Source: WHSP01 sp040905505 (GTDB taxonomy: Bacteria; Gemmatimonadota; Gemmatimonadetes; Longimicrobiales; Longimicrobiaceae). Taken from it: a stretch of DNA of 64,000 nt. Numbering within the stretch: position 1 is the first letter of the stretch; every line of letters starts with the position of its first letter. The notes beneath the pieces are model-generated. The model saw only the letters and a program-made list of their open reading frames with translations, was not told the origin of the DNA and did not search any database. Made by a program: the position numbers and the translations under genes. The stretch lies in NCBI GenBank assembly GCA_040905505.1, contig JBBDRL010000038.1, positions 1 through 64,000 of the forward strand. The letters run 5' to 3'. Of the stretch, positions 1 through 7,232 are shown piece by piece.

Positions 1-1
1 G

Positions 2-1537
2 GCCTTCAACCTGACGGTCGAGAGCCTGTATATCACGCAGTCGGTGCAGAAACCCAATGGCGCGATTCCGCTCGTCGCGGGTCGGGATGGATACCTGAGG
101 GTCTTCGCGGTCGCCAACAACATCAACGATGTGCGGGTGCCGCTCGAGGTGAGCCTGTATCATGAAGAGGATTTGAAGAACACCTGGACCATCCGGGGAC
201 CCGCCGCGATTCCCCGAGATATCGTTGAGGGCAACCTGAGCACTTCGTGGAACCTGCTCGTGCCCGGCGAGCTCATTCAGCCGGGTCTGCGAATCGAGAT
301 CGCGATCGATCCAGAGGAGGAGGTCAGGGAAGGAGACGAATCGGACAATCGATTACCTGAAGGGTTCGCAGTGTTCGATGTACGGCGGCTGCCGCCGCTC
401 GAGATTGTGCTTGTCCCGATCAAGCAACCGGATGGGACAGTTGGCAACGTCACCGATGCCAACGCGCATGAGTACCTGCGGGATCTGGAGCGGATGTTCC
501 CGGTTCATGAGATCGATGTGCGGGTGCGGGAGCCAGTGCTCGCCGGGTCGCAGCTACGGCCGGATGGTGGCTGGGAGTCCATGCTCGAGCAGCTGGCCGC
601 GATCCGCCGAAGTGAGGGTGCCACGAACGCCTATTACTACGGCGTTGCGGCTCTCGATTATGAGGACAGCATTCAGGGGATCGCGTTCATTGCTGGTAAG
701 AGCGGTTTAGGAAACGATTTCCTCGATGACCGCAACCTAAACGCCTCGATGACCCTGGCACACGAGATGGGCCACTCCATGGGGCGTTTACACTCGTTCT
801 GTGGTGCGGTTCGGGCTTTCGACAATAATTATCCGCATGCGAACGGCCAGATTGGTTCCTTCGGGCTGGATGTTAATACGGAGAAGGTCTACCAGCCGAC
901 GACGAAGGATCTGATGGGTTATTGCGCGGATCGCTGGATCGGCGACTACACGTACGAGAAGATCCTTCAGTTCCGACTGGATGATGAAGCGACGAGTGGT
1001 GATCCGGAGCGCGTTCTCATAGTCTGGGGCGGGATCGGCGCGGATGGCCTGACGCTCGAGCCGGCGTTCGAGTCCGAGGCTGCGCCGGCGCTGCCAGAGG
1101 TTGTGGGTCCCTACCATCTCGAAGGCTTCGATGCGTCGGGCGTGCGCCTGTTTTCTATCCCATTCCGTCCTACGCCGATCGCCGATGGAGCACCGGGCAA
1201 TGGCGCGTTCGCGTTCGCGCTGCCGATGCGGCTGGTGCAGCCCGAGCGACTGGCAGAGCTGCGGATAAGCGGCCTGGGTATGGAGAGTCGAAACGTCGCA
1301 CCCAGAATGCCTGGAGTCTCGGAGCCGGCCATTACAACGGAGAGGAAGGGCGACCGGGTGATTGTCCGGTGGGACGCACAAGCGCACCCGCTTCTGGTCT
1401 TGAGAAATCCGCAATCGGGTCGGATCGTCTCCCTTCTGCGCGGCGGGAGCGCCGAGTTACCGTACGACGGTCGAGCGCTCGAAGTGACCCCCTCCGATGG
1501 CGTGCGGAGCCACCGGCCCGCCGCGATCATCCGTTGA
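2..1537 (+). CDS. Secreted-type metzincin zinc metallopeptidase, 5' truncated by the window
   Basis: The reading frame is already open at base 2 and no convincing start is visible, so the N-terminus lies outside the window; a GTG at 44 is in frame but the sequence before it reads as good protein. The motif HEMGHSMGRLH (bases 761-793) is the metzincin zinc site HExxHxxGxxH. About 50 residues on, DLMGYC fits the metzincin Met-turn. The segment between and after (NNYPHANGQIGSFG, WIGDYTY) resembles M66-like bacterial proteases, which is from memory of the family and not proven. The N-terminal ~110 visible residues look beta-rich, like a CARDB/Ig-type adhesion module, and the C-terminus (from about base 1300) looks like another small beta domain. 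Likely an exported protease; the substrate is unknown. Confidence 0.75.
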   Translation, partial: AFNLTVESLYITQSVQKPNGAIPLVAGRDGYLRVFAVANNINDVRVPLEVSLYHEEDLKNTWTIRGPAAIPRDIVEGNLSTSWNLLVPGELIQPGLRIEIAIDPEEEVREGDESDNRLPEGFAVFDVRRLPPLEIVLVPIKQPDGTVGNVTDANAHEYLRDLERMFPVHEIDVRVREPVLAGSQLRPDGGWESMLEQLAAIRRSEGATNAYYYGVAALDYEDSIQGIAFIAGKSGLGNDFLDDRNLNASMTLAHEMGHSMGRLHSFCGAVRAFDNNYPHANGQIGSFGLDVNTEKVYQPTTKDLMGYCADRWIGDYTYEKILQFRLDDEATSGDPERVLIVWGGIGADGLTLEPAFESEAAPALPEVVGPYHLEGFDASGVRLFSIPFRPTPIADGAPGNGAFAFALPMRLVQPERLAELRISGLGMESRNVAPRMPGVSEPAITTERKGDRVIVRWDAQAHPLLVLRNPQSGRIVSLLRGGSAELPYDGRALEVTPSDGVRSHRPAAIIR

Positions 1538-1556
1538 GGGAGGCACACCTCGTAAC

Positions 1557-1624
1557 CCCGAGCGCAGTCGAGGGATCTGGAGTTGCTACCCGCCGGAAGT
1601 GCAGATCCCTCGACTGTGCTCGGG
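1557..1624. repeat. Inverted repeat, 22-bp arms with 24-nt loop
   Basis: Bases 1557-1578 and 1603-1624 are reverse complements with one mismatch. The unit (cccgagcgcagtcgaggg and its complement) lies just after the protease stop. It has the look of the dispersed palindromic intergenic repeats common in several environmental phyla. No second copy was seen in this window. It could also act as a bidirectional terminator, but no T-run follows. Confidence 0.75.
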
Positions 1625-1796
1625 ATGACATTGTGTCTGGGCTGGGGGTCACGAGATGAATCGCTCGGGGAGAGTCAATGGCTGCGCCTGGGGAAAGGCA
1701 TCGTCTGCACTCCGCCCAGCGCGACTGTCGCGCGGGTGCGTGCGTGGCTATTCTGAGCGCCTCCCGGCACAACGATCCAGGCGTGGAGACCACAAG

Positions 1797-2924
1797 GTGC
1801 AGACAGCCGTACGTGTTTCGTTCGATTCCGCGGTAGCCGCCGACCGGCGCGGGTACGACATCCGCATCGGGCCGGGGCTACTGGAAGATCTGCCCGATCT
1901 ACTCCGGGAGGCCTGCCCGGCCCATCGCTATGCCGTCATCGCCGACAGCCGGGTGAACGAACTCTACGGCGATCTCGTCCTCTCGGTCCTCGGCGGCGCT
2001 GGCCACCCGGTCGACCTGTTTCAGTTCCCGGCAGGGGAGGCCAACAAGTCGCGCGCGCAGTGGGCCCGCCTCAGCGATGAGCTGCTGGCCGCCGGGCTGG
2101 GGCGGGACGCAGCCGTCGTCGCACTGGGCGGGGGAGTAACGGGCGACCTGGCGGGCTTCGTCGCCGCCACCTTCCTCCGCGGCATTCCGCTCGTCCAGAT
2201 CCCTACGAGCCTCCTCGCGATGATCGACTCCTCGGTCGGTGGTAAGACGGGTGTGGACACGGAGGCCGGAAAGAACCTGATCGGTGCCTTTCACCAGCCA
2301 TTGCTGGTCGTCGCCGATACGGAGACCCTCTCGACGCTGCCGGCGGAAGAGGTGCGGAGCGGCCTCGCGGAAGCCGTTAAACACGGAGCGATCGCCGACC
2401 ATGCCTACTTCGCGGGGATCGCAGAGCGAGCCGAGAGTCTATTGGAGGTCGAAAGTTCAGCGATGACGGAGCTGATCCGTCGCTCCGTGGAGATCAAGGC
2501 GGCTGTGGTGAGCGCGGACGAGCGGGAAGGTGGACTGCGGAAGACCCTCAATTTCGGCCATACGATCGGGCATGCCGTCGAGGCCCTATCGGGTTTCCGA
2601 CTGCTGCACGGCGAAGCCGTGTCGATCGGCATGGTGGTGGAGGCGGCGCTCGGAGAGGCGCTGGGACGAACCCAGTCCGGCACTGCGGATCGTCTGCGCG
2701 AGACACTCGAGCGGTTGGGTCTACCTGTGGCGATTCCACCGGACCAGGCGACGGATCGCATCGTGGCGCTTACGCGTGTCGACAAGAAAGCTCGAGGCGG
2801 CCGTGTCGAATATGCGCTGATCGAGCGCATCGGTGCGGCGGACGCTGGGACGGGGAGCTTCGGCACCCCCGTGGATGAAAGCGAAGTGATCGCGGCGGTC
2901 GATCACTGCCGCCAGGCCAGCTAG
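1797..2924 (+). CDS. aroB: 3-dehydroquinate synthase
   Basis: Second step of the shikimate pathway: NAD- and metal-dependent cyclisation of DAHP to 3-dehydroquinate in the cytoplasm. The start is taken as GTG 1797 because GGAG lies 8 nt upstream and the family-like sequence begins there; an in-frame ATG at 1656 would add 47 residues that resemble nothing. The resulting 375 residues match the usual length. Family motifs are visible: the NAD-binding stretch GEANKS, the glycine-rich ALGGGVTGDLAGF, the run SSVGGKTGVD, and metal ligands in EAVKHG and NFGHTIGHA. A DAHP synthase sits 48 kb away at 50645. Confidence 0.96.
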   Translation: MQTAVRVSFDSAVAADRRGYDIRIGPGLLEDLPDLLREACPAHRYAVIADSRVNELYGDLVLSVLGGAGHPVDLFQFPAGEANKSRAQWARLSDELLAAGLGRDAAVVALGGGVTGDLAGFVAATFLRGIPLVQIPTSLLAMIDSSVGGKTGVDTEAGKNLIGAFHQPLLVVADTETLSTLPAEEVRSGLAEAVKHGAIADHAYFAGIAERAESLLEVESSAMTELIRRSVEIKAAVVSADEREGGLRKTLNFGHTIGHAVEALSGFRLLHGEAVSIGMVVEAALGEALGRTQSGTADRLRETLERLGLPVAIPPDQATDRIVALTRVDKKARGGRVEYALIERIGAADAGTGSFGTPVDESEVIAAVDHCRQAS

Positions 2925-2946
2925 CCACGCCGGGGCAGCCAGGCTG

Positions 2947-5151
2947 TCAATCCCCCAGCATCTCCTTCATCTGCGCGAAGAAGTTCTGCTTGAGCTCCTG
3001 CCGGTCCGAGTCGCTCAACGAGCTTCCCGCGGCGGACGAGCGGACGTCGAGTAGCTCGATCGGAATCTCCTTGACGAAGCGCGATGGCTGCCGGGGAAAC
3101 GATTCGCCCCCGCGCCGTCGCGTGCGGCACCCCGAGAGCGTCAGCCGATGCCGCGCACGCGTGATGCCTACGTAGAAGAGCCGCCGCTCCTCGGCGATCG
3201 GGTCGGCTCCGTCGCCTTCCACCACCTGGTGAACACTTCGGGCGTGGGGAAGGATCTCCTCCTCCAGTCCGACGAGGAAGACGTGGGGAAACTCGAGCCC
3301 CTTCGCGCTGTGGAGCGTCAGCAGGCTCACCTGGTCCGCCTCGTCGTCCCCATCGTCCTTCGAGTCGTCCTCGGCGAAGAGCGAAACGGTCTGGAGGAAG
3401 CCGCCGATGGAGGGGGGCGCCCACTCGATCTCCTCGTCCGGGAGCGGTGTCTCGGCCCACGTGCGTCGCTCGTAGCGCTCGATCGATGCGACGAAGTCCC
3501 GCAGGTTCTCGACTCTGATCTCGGCCATGCGCTCGCCGCGCGCTTCCGCTCGCAGAGCGTCTTCCAGCCCGATCTCCTGAAGGAACCCCTCGACCCAGCG
3601 GGCCAGCGACCCGGCACTCCTATCGCCACCCCGGATGTCCTCCTCGACCGCGAGTAGCTCGGAGCGGGAGCGCTCGATGAAGGAGGCGAACGCGGCGACG
3701 CACTCCGCCTGAGCCGGACTGATCTCGCCGATCTCGTCGACCCGTCGGAGTATGCTCGCGATCGACACCCGCTCCCCACGCGCCGCTTCCACGAGTCGCA
3801 GGAGCGTCGTGCGGCCGATGCCGCGGGCCGGGAAGTTGATGATTCGACGCAGAGAAAGGTCGTCGCGCGGATTGAGTACCACGCGCAGGTAGGCGGCGGC
3901 GTCGGCGATTTCCTTTCGGTCGAAGTACGACGTGCCGCCCACCACACGATACGGGATGTTGGCCCCACGCAGCGCCTCCTCGATGGGGCGCGACTGATAG
4001 TTCGCGCGGTACAGGACCGCGAAGTCCCGCCAGTGGAGACGCTCGTGAAAGCGGCGGACTCCGATCTCCCTCGCCAGCATAGCCGCCTCGGATTCTTCGG
4101 CCGATTTGCCCCCCTGGCCGTCGAATTCCCAGTAGTCGATCTTCGGCCCCGGGCCGTTCTCGGTCCGCATCCGCTTGTGCTTGCGGGCGGGATTATGGGC
4201 GATCACCGCGTTCGCGGCGTCCAGGATGCGCTGCGTCGACCTGTAGTTCTCCTCCAGAATCACGACGCGGGCCCCGTTGAAGTGCCGCTCGAAGTCCAGG
4301 ATGTTCCGGAGGTCCGCGCCGCGCCACGCGTAGATCGACTGATCGTCGTCACCCACGACGCACAGATTCTTGCGCGGGCCGGCGAGCAGGCGCGCGAGCT
4401 CGAGCTGCGCGCCGTTCGTATCCTGGTACTCGTCGATCATCACGTAATGCCAGCGACGCCACATCGCCTCCCGCGCATCGGCATGCTCGCGCAGCAGCGC
4501 GACCGGCATGAGGAGCAGGTCGTCGAAATCGCATGCCCCGGCGGCCCGGAGGGATTCCTCGTAGCGCGGGAAGACGTCGACGGCGAGTACGGCGTAGTCG
4601 TCGGAGCGATTCTCCCGCGTCGGTCCGCGGGCGACTTCCCGCCTCGCCTCTGCCGGGCTCATCAGGCGGTTCTTCCAGGACGAGATCTCATTGAGGACCC
4701 GCTTGACATCGTACGTCTCGTCGCCGACCGTCGCGGCGACATGCACCTCCTCCGTCATGATCCGCCGCAGCAGGGCGAGCTGATCGGCCGTCGAATAGAT
4801 CGCGAATCGCTCGGGCAGGTCGATCAGCCGACCATGCTCCCGGAGGATTCGCGCGCCCAACGAGTGAAAGGTCGAAAATGTGAGTGCCCGCGCACGTTTC
4901 CCAACGACGCTGCCGATCCGCTCGCGCATCTCGCCGGCGGCGCGATTCGTAAACGTCACCGCGAGGATCCGGCGCGCATCGACCCCGCTCTCGAGCAGGT
5001 GCACGGTCCGGTAGACCAGCGTGCGCGTCTTTCCCGACCCCGCGCCGGCAAGGACCAGCAGAGGCCCCTCGGTATTGACCGCGGCTTCGTACTGGGCCGG
5101 GTTCAGTTCCCGAAGGTATGCGGGAAGGCCCTCCTTCAGATCGGCCCTCAC
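2947..5151 (-). CDS. pcrA: Superfamily 1 DNA helicase, Rep/PcrA/UvrD type
   Basis: ATP-driven 3'-5' DNA helicase of replication restart and repair. In order: Walker A AGAGSGKT (residues 35-42), motif Ia TFTNRAAGEM, Walker B IDEYQDT, motif III VGDDDQSIYAWRGA, motif IV ENYRST, motif V TLHSAKGLEF and motif VI YVGITRAR. All are intact in 734 residues, a normal length. The C-terminal tail is short and polar, as in Rep/PcrA. The start is GTG 5151, whose GAGGAG Shine-Dalgarno overlaps the start codon itself, so the true start could lie slightly elsewhere. Convergent with aroB, 22 bp apart. The symbol is approximate: Rep, PcrA and UvrD cannot be separated by eye. Confidence 0.93.
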   Translation of the reverse strand: MRADLKEGLPAYLRELNPAQYEAAVNTEGPLLVLAGAGSGKTRTLVYRTVHLLESGVDARRILAVTFTNRAAGEMRERIGSVVGKRARALTFSTFHSLGARILREHGRLIDLPERFAIYSTADQLALLRRIMTEEVHVAATVGDETYDVKRVLNEISSWKNRLMSPAEARREVARGPTRENRSDDYAVLAVDVFPRYEESLRAAGACDFDDLLLMPVALLREHADAREAMWRRWHYVMIDEYQDTNGAQLELARLLAGPRKNLCVVGDDDQSIYAWRGADLRNILDFERHFNGARVVILEENYRSTQRILDAANAVIAHNPARKHKRMRTENGPGPKIDYWEFDGQGGKSAEESEAAMLAREIGVRRFHERLHWRDFAVLYRANYQSRPIEEALRGANIPYRVVGGTSYFDRKEIADAAAYLRVVLNPRDDLSLRRIINFPARGIGRTTLLRLVEAARGERVSIASILRRVDEIGEISPAQAECVAAFASFIERSRSELLAVEEDIRGGDRSAGSLARWVEGFLQEIGLEDALRAEARGERMAEIRVENLRDFVASIERYERRTWAETPLPDEEIEWAPPSIGGFLQTVSLFAEDDSKDDGDDEADQVSLLTLHSAKGLEFPHVFLVGLEEEILPHARSVHQVVEGDGADPIAEERRLFYVGITRARHRLTLSGCRTRRRGGESFPRQPSRFVKEIPIELLDVRSSAAGSSLSDSDRQELKQNFFAQMKEMLGD

Positions 5152-5477
5152 TCCTCGACTCCGGCCGTTGGCGACACGTCGCGCCGCATGTGGGGGGGGC
5201 GATGACGCGAACCGAAAGGCGGGGCGCCGCCGACCGGGGTAGCGTCGGAGCGGAGCGCGGCTCGAAGCCCGCCGTGGTCGCCCGGCATTGCGAGACTGAC
5301 GGGCTCCCTAACTGAAATCGGACTTCCGGGTGCCGTGGAGAATGCTCGTGACAACTGAGGGGTCTTACAGGGACGTCTCTCGAAGGGGAACCGCGCCGTG
5401 GAAGATAGCCCGCGTTCGGGCCCGCCGACAAGGCACGCGCCGCCGTCTGAAGCAGCCTTCCGGCACCGCGCGGCGGT
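5152..5477. other. Intergenic stretch between divergent genes, no gene seen
   Basis: This 326-bp stretch separates the helicase (minus) from the acyl-CoA ligase (plus). Its open frames are short and have no family-like sequence. It holds a G8 run near 5193. The promoter for the ligase lies just beyond it at 5478; the helicase promoter should also lie here, but no convincing minus-strand pair was found. Confidence 0.5.
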
Positions 5478-5506
5478 TTGACGGGCCCAGACGCCGCGGT
5501 TATGTT
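5478..5506 (+). promoter_or_regulatory. Sigma70-type promoter for the acyl-CoA ligase
   Basis: TTGACG (5478-5483), a 17-bp spacer, then TATGTT (5501-5506). It lies 48 bp before the ATG at 5554 and points toward it. The same TTGACG-17-TAT-T-T pattern precedes prs. Confidence 0.6.
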
Positions 5507-5553
5507 TCCAGCGCCAGTTTTTGCGGTTTTTTTCTTACCCCGACGGAGGATTC

Positions 5554-7155
5554 ATGGCGCTGTTCGAGCGCTTCCGCGGGCAGTCGGTAGCAGGCGTCAT
5601 TTCGACCGTCGCCGGTGACCAGCCCCGGCACCCGTGCCTGATTCTCGGTGACCGAAGTTACACCTATGGGCAGGTTGATGCGCATTCCAACGCGCTCGCC
5701 AGTGCCCTCTACGAGTTGGGGATCGAAAAAGGTGACCGCGTTGCCCTGAATCTTCCGAATTGGCCGGAGTTCGTGGTGTCGATGTTCGCGGTCGCCAAGC
5801 TGGGGGCGATCATCGTTCCGCTGAATCCGAAGTACACGACGCCCGAACTCCAGTACATGCTGCGGCACTCCGAGGCCGTCGCCTGTATCTCCGCCGAGAC
5901 GTGGGAAGGGGTAGACTATCTCGAGCGCTTCGAGACCTTCCTCGCCGCCCTGCCGGATCTCCAGTACATCGTCTCGGTCGGCGAAGAGGACCTGTGGTAC
6001 GACGACAGGGTATATCAATACGAAGATTTGATCTCCGCGGGCGAGGGCCGGCCTCTGGGCCCGATCGCGCTGAATCCCGACGAGGATCTGTTCGCGATCG
6101 TCTATACGTCCGGGACCATGGGTAAGCCGAAGGGCGTTTCCCTCACCCATACCAACCTGCTTTCCACGGCTCTCGCATCGGCCGACGCTCTCGAGCTCGT
6201 GCCGGAGGACGTGGTCTTCGGGGTCAACACGCTTTTCAACGTATTCGGTCTTGGCCCGGGCGTCCTCGGTTCGATGGCCGCCGGGGCGAAGCTCGTTCTG
6301 GATGAAGGTTTACGGCCGGCCGAGGTGCTGAACATCGTGGAGCGAGAGCAGGTTACCGTCTACCACGGCGTGCCGACCAGCTTCATCCTGGACCTCCACG
6401 AGCCGACGCTCGAGGAGCGGGATCTGTCGAAGCTGCGGACCGGGATCATCGCCGGTGCGCCGGTAGCCGAGGATCTGGTGGGGCGGATCAAGCGTGATCT
6501 GGTGCCCGACATTCGGATCGCGTACGGTCTGACCGAGGCGGGATCCACCGTGAGCATTACCCGGCCGGAGGACCCGCCGGGGGCTCAGATCTCGACGGTG
6601 GGACGTCCGCTGGAGACGATCGAGGTGAAGGTGCTGGACTTCGACGGCACACCGCTGCCGGAGGAGTCGATCGGCGAGATCGCGATTCGCGGGGCCGGCG
6701 TGATGCAGGGTTATTACCGGCAGCCCGGCGAGACGGCGCAGGTCTTCACGGAGGATGGATACTTCCTCACGGGCGATCTCGGAATGATCGACGACGAGGG
6801 GTTCCTGCACGTGGTTGGCCGGCGCAAGGAGATGATCATCCGCGGCGGCGTCAACGTCTACCCGCGGGAAGTGGAGGACCGGCTGCATGCTCACCCGGCG
6901 GTCCTGGATGTCGCAATCGTAGGGCTGCCGCACGACGTATTGGGCGAGGTGGCCTGCGCTTGCATCGTACTGGTCGAGGGCGCGATCGTGACCGGCGAGG
7001 AGATCAAGGATTTCTGCCGTGAGGTGCTGGCAGACTACAAGGTCCCCGACCTGGTTCGCTTCCTTGACGGCTTCCCCATGACGGGAAGCGGAAAGGTGCG
7101 GCGAGTGGAACTGGCGCGAATGATCAGCGCCGAGGAATCGAGCCGCCGCTCATAA
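5554..7155 (+). CDS. Acyl-CoA synthetase / acyl-CoA ligase (AMP-forming)
   Basis: ANL-superfamily enzyme that activates a carboxylic acid, most likely a fatty acid, to acyl-AMP and then acyl-CoA. The P-loop-like YTSGTMGKPKG, the motif YGLTEAG, the GDLG hinge and the C-terminal GSGKVRR with its catalytic Lys are all present. Length is 533 residues, normal for the family. ATG 5554 is chosen because GGAGGA sits just upstream; an in-frame start at 5521 lacks this. The sequence resembles long-chain/FadD-like ligases, but the substrate cannot be read from sequence. It stands alone behind its own promoter. Confidence 0.9.
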   Translation: MALFERFRGQSVAGVISTVAGDQPRHPCLILGDRSYTYGQVDAHSNALASALYELGIEKGDRVALNLPNWPEFVVSMFAVAKLGAIIVPLNPKYTTPELQYMLRHSEAVACISAETWEGVDYLERFETFLAALPDLQYIVSVGEEDLWYDDRVYQYEDLISAGEGRPLGPIALNPDEDLFAIVYTSGTMGKPKGVSLTHTNLLSTALASADALELVPEDVVFGVNTLFNVFGLGPGVLGSMAAGAKLVLDEGLRPAEVLNIVEREQVTVYHGVPTSFILDLHEPTLEERDLSKLRTGIIAGAPVAEDLVGRIKRDLVPDIRIAYGLTEAGSTVSITRPEDPPGAQISTVGRPLETIEVKVLDFDGTPLPEESIGEIAIRGAGVMQGYYRQPGETAQVFTEDGYFLTGDLGMIDDEGFLHVVGRRKEMIIRGGVNVYPREVEDRLHAHPAVLDVAIVGLPHDVLGEVACACIVLVEGAIVTGEEIKDFCREVLADYKVPDLVRFLDGFPMTGSGKVRRVELARMISAEESSRRS

Positions 7156-7178
7156 CACGGAGGCCGCTCGAGCTGTCT

Positions 7179-7192
7179 CCCGCTTCGGCGGG
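7179..7192 (+). terminator. Small C(UUCG)G hairpin after the acyl-CoA ligase
   Basis: cccgc-ttcg-gcggg forms a 5-bp stem closed by a UUCG tetraloop, 24 bp after the ligase stop. There is no T-tract after it, so intrinsic termination is only a possibility; it may simply stabilise the mRNA 3' end. Confidence 0.35.
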
Positions 7193-7232
7193 CAGAGGCC
7201 GAGGGGCTTCTCTCCATCAAACCCAGTGAAAT

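Noticed and set aside
1656..1796. Extended N-terminus for aroB from ATG 1656
   Set aside because: GTG 1797 has a proper ribosome site and the extra residues resemble no AroB.
4033..5205. Plus-strand open frame of 390 codons over the helicase
   Set aside because: Antisense to an intact helicase with all seven motifs.
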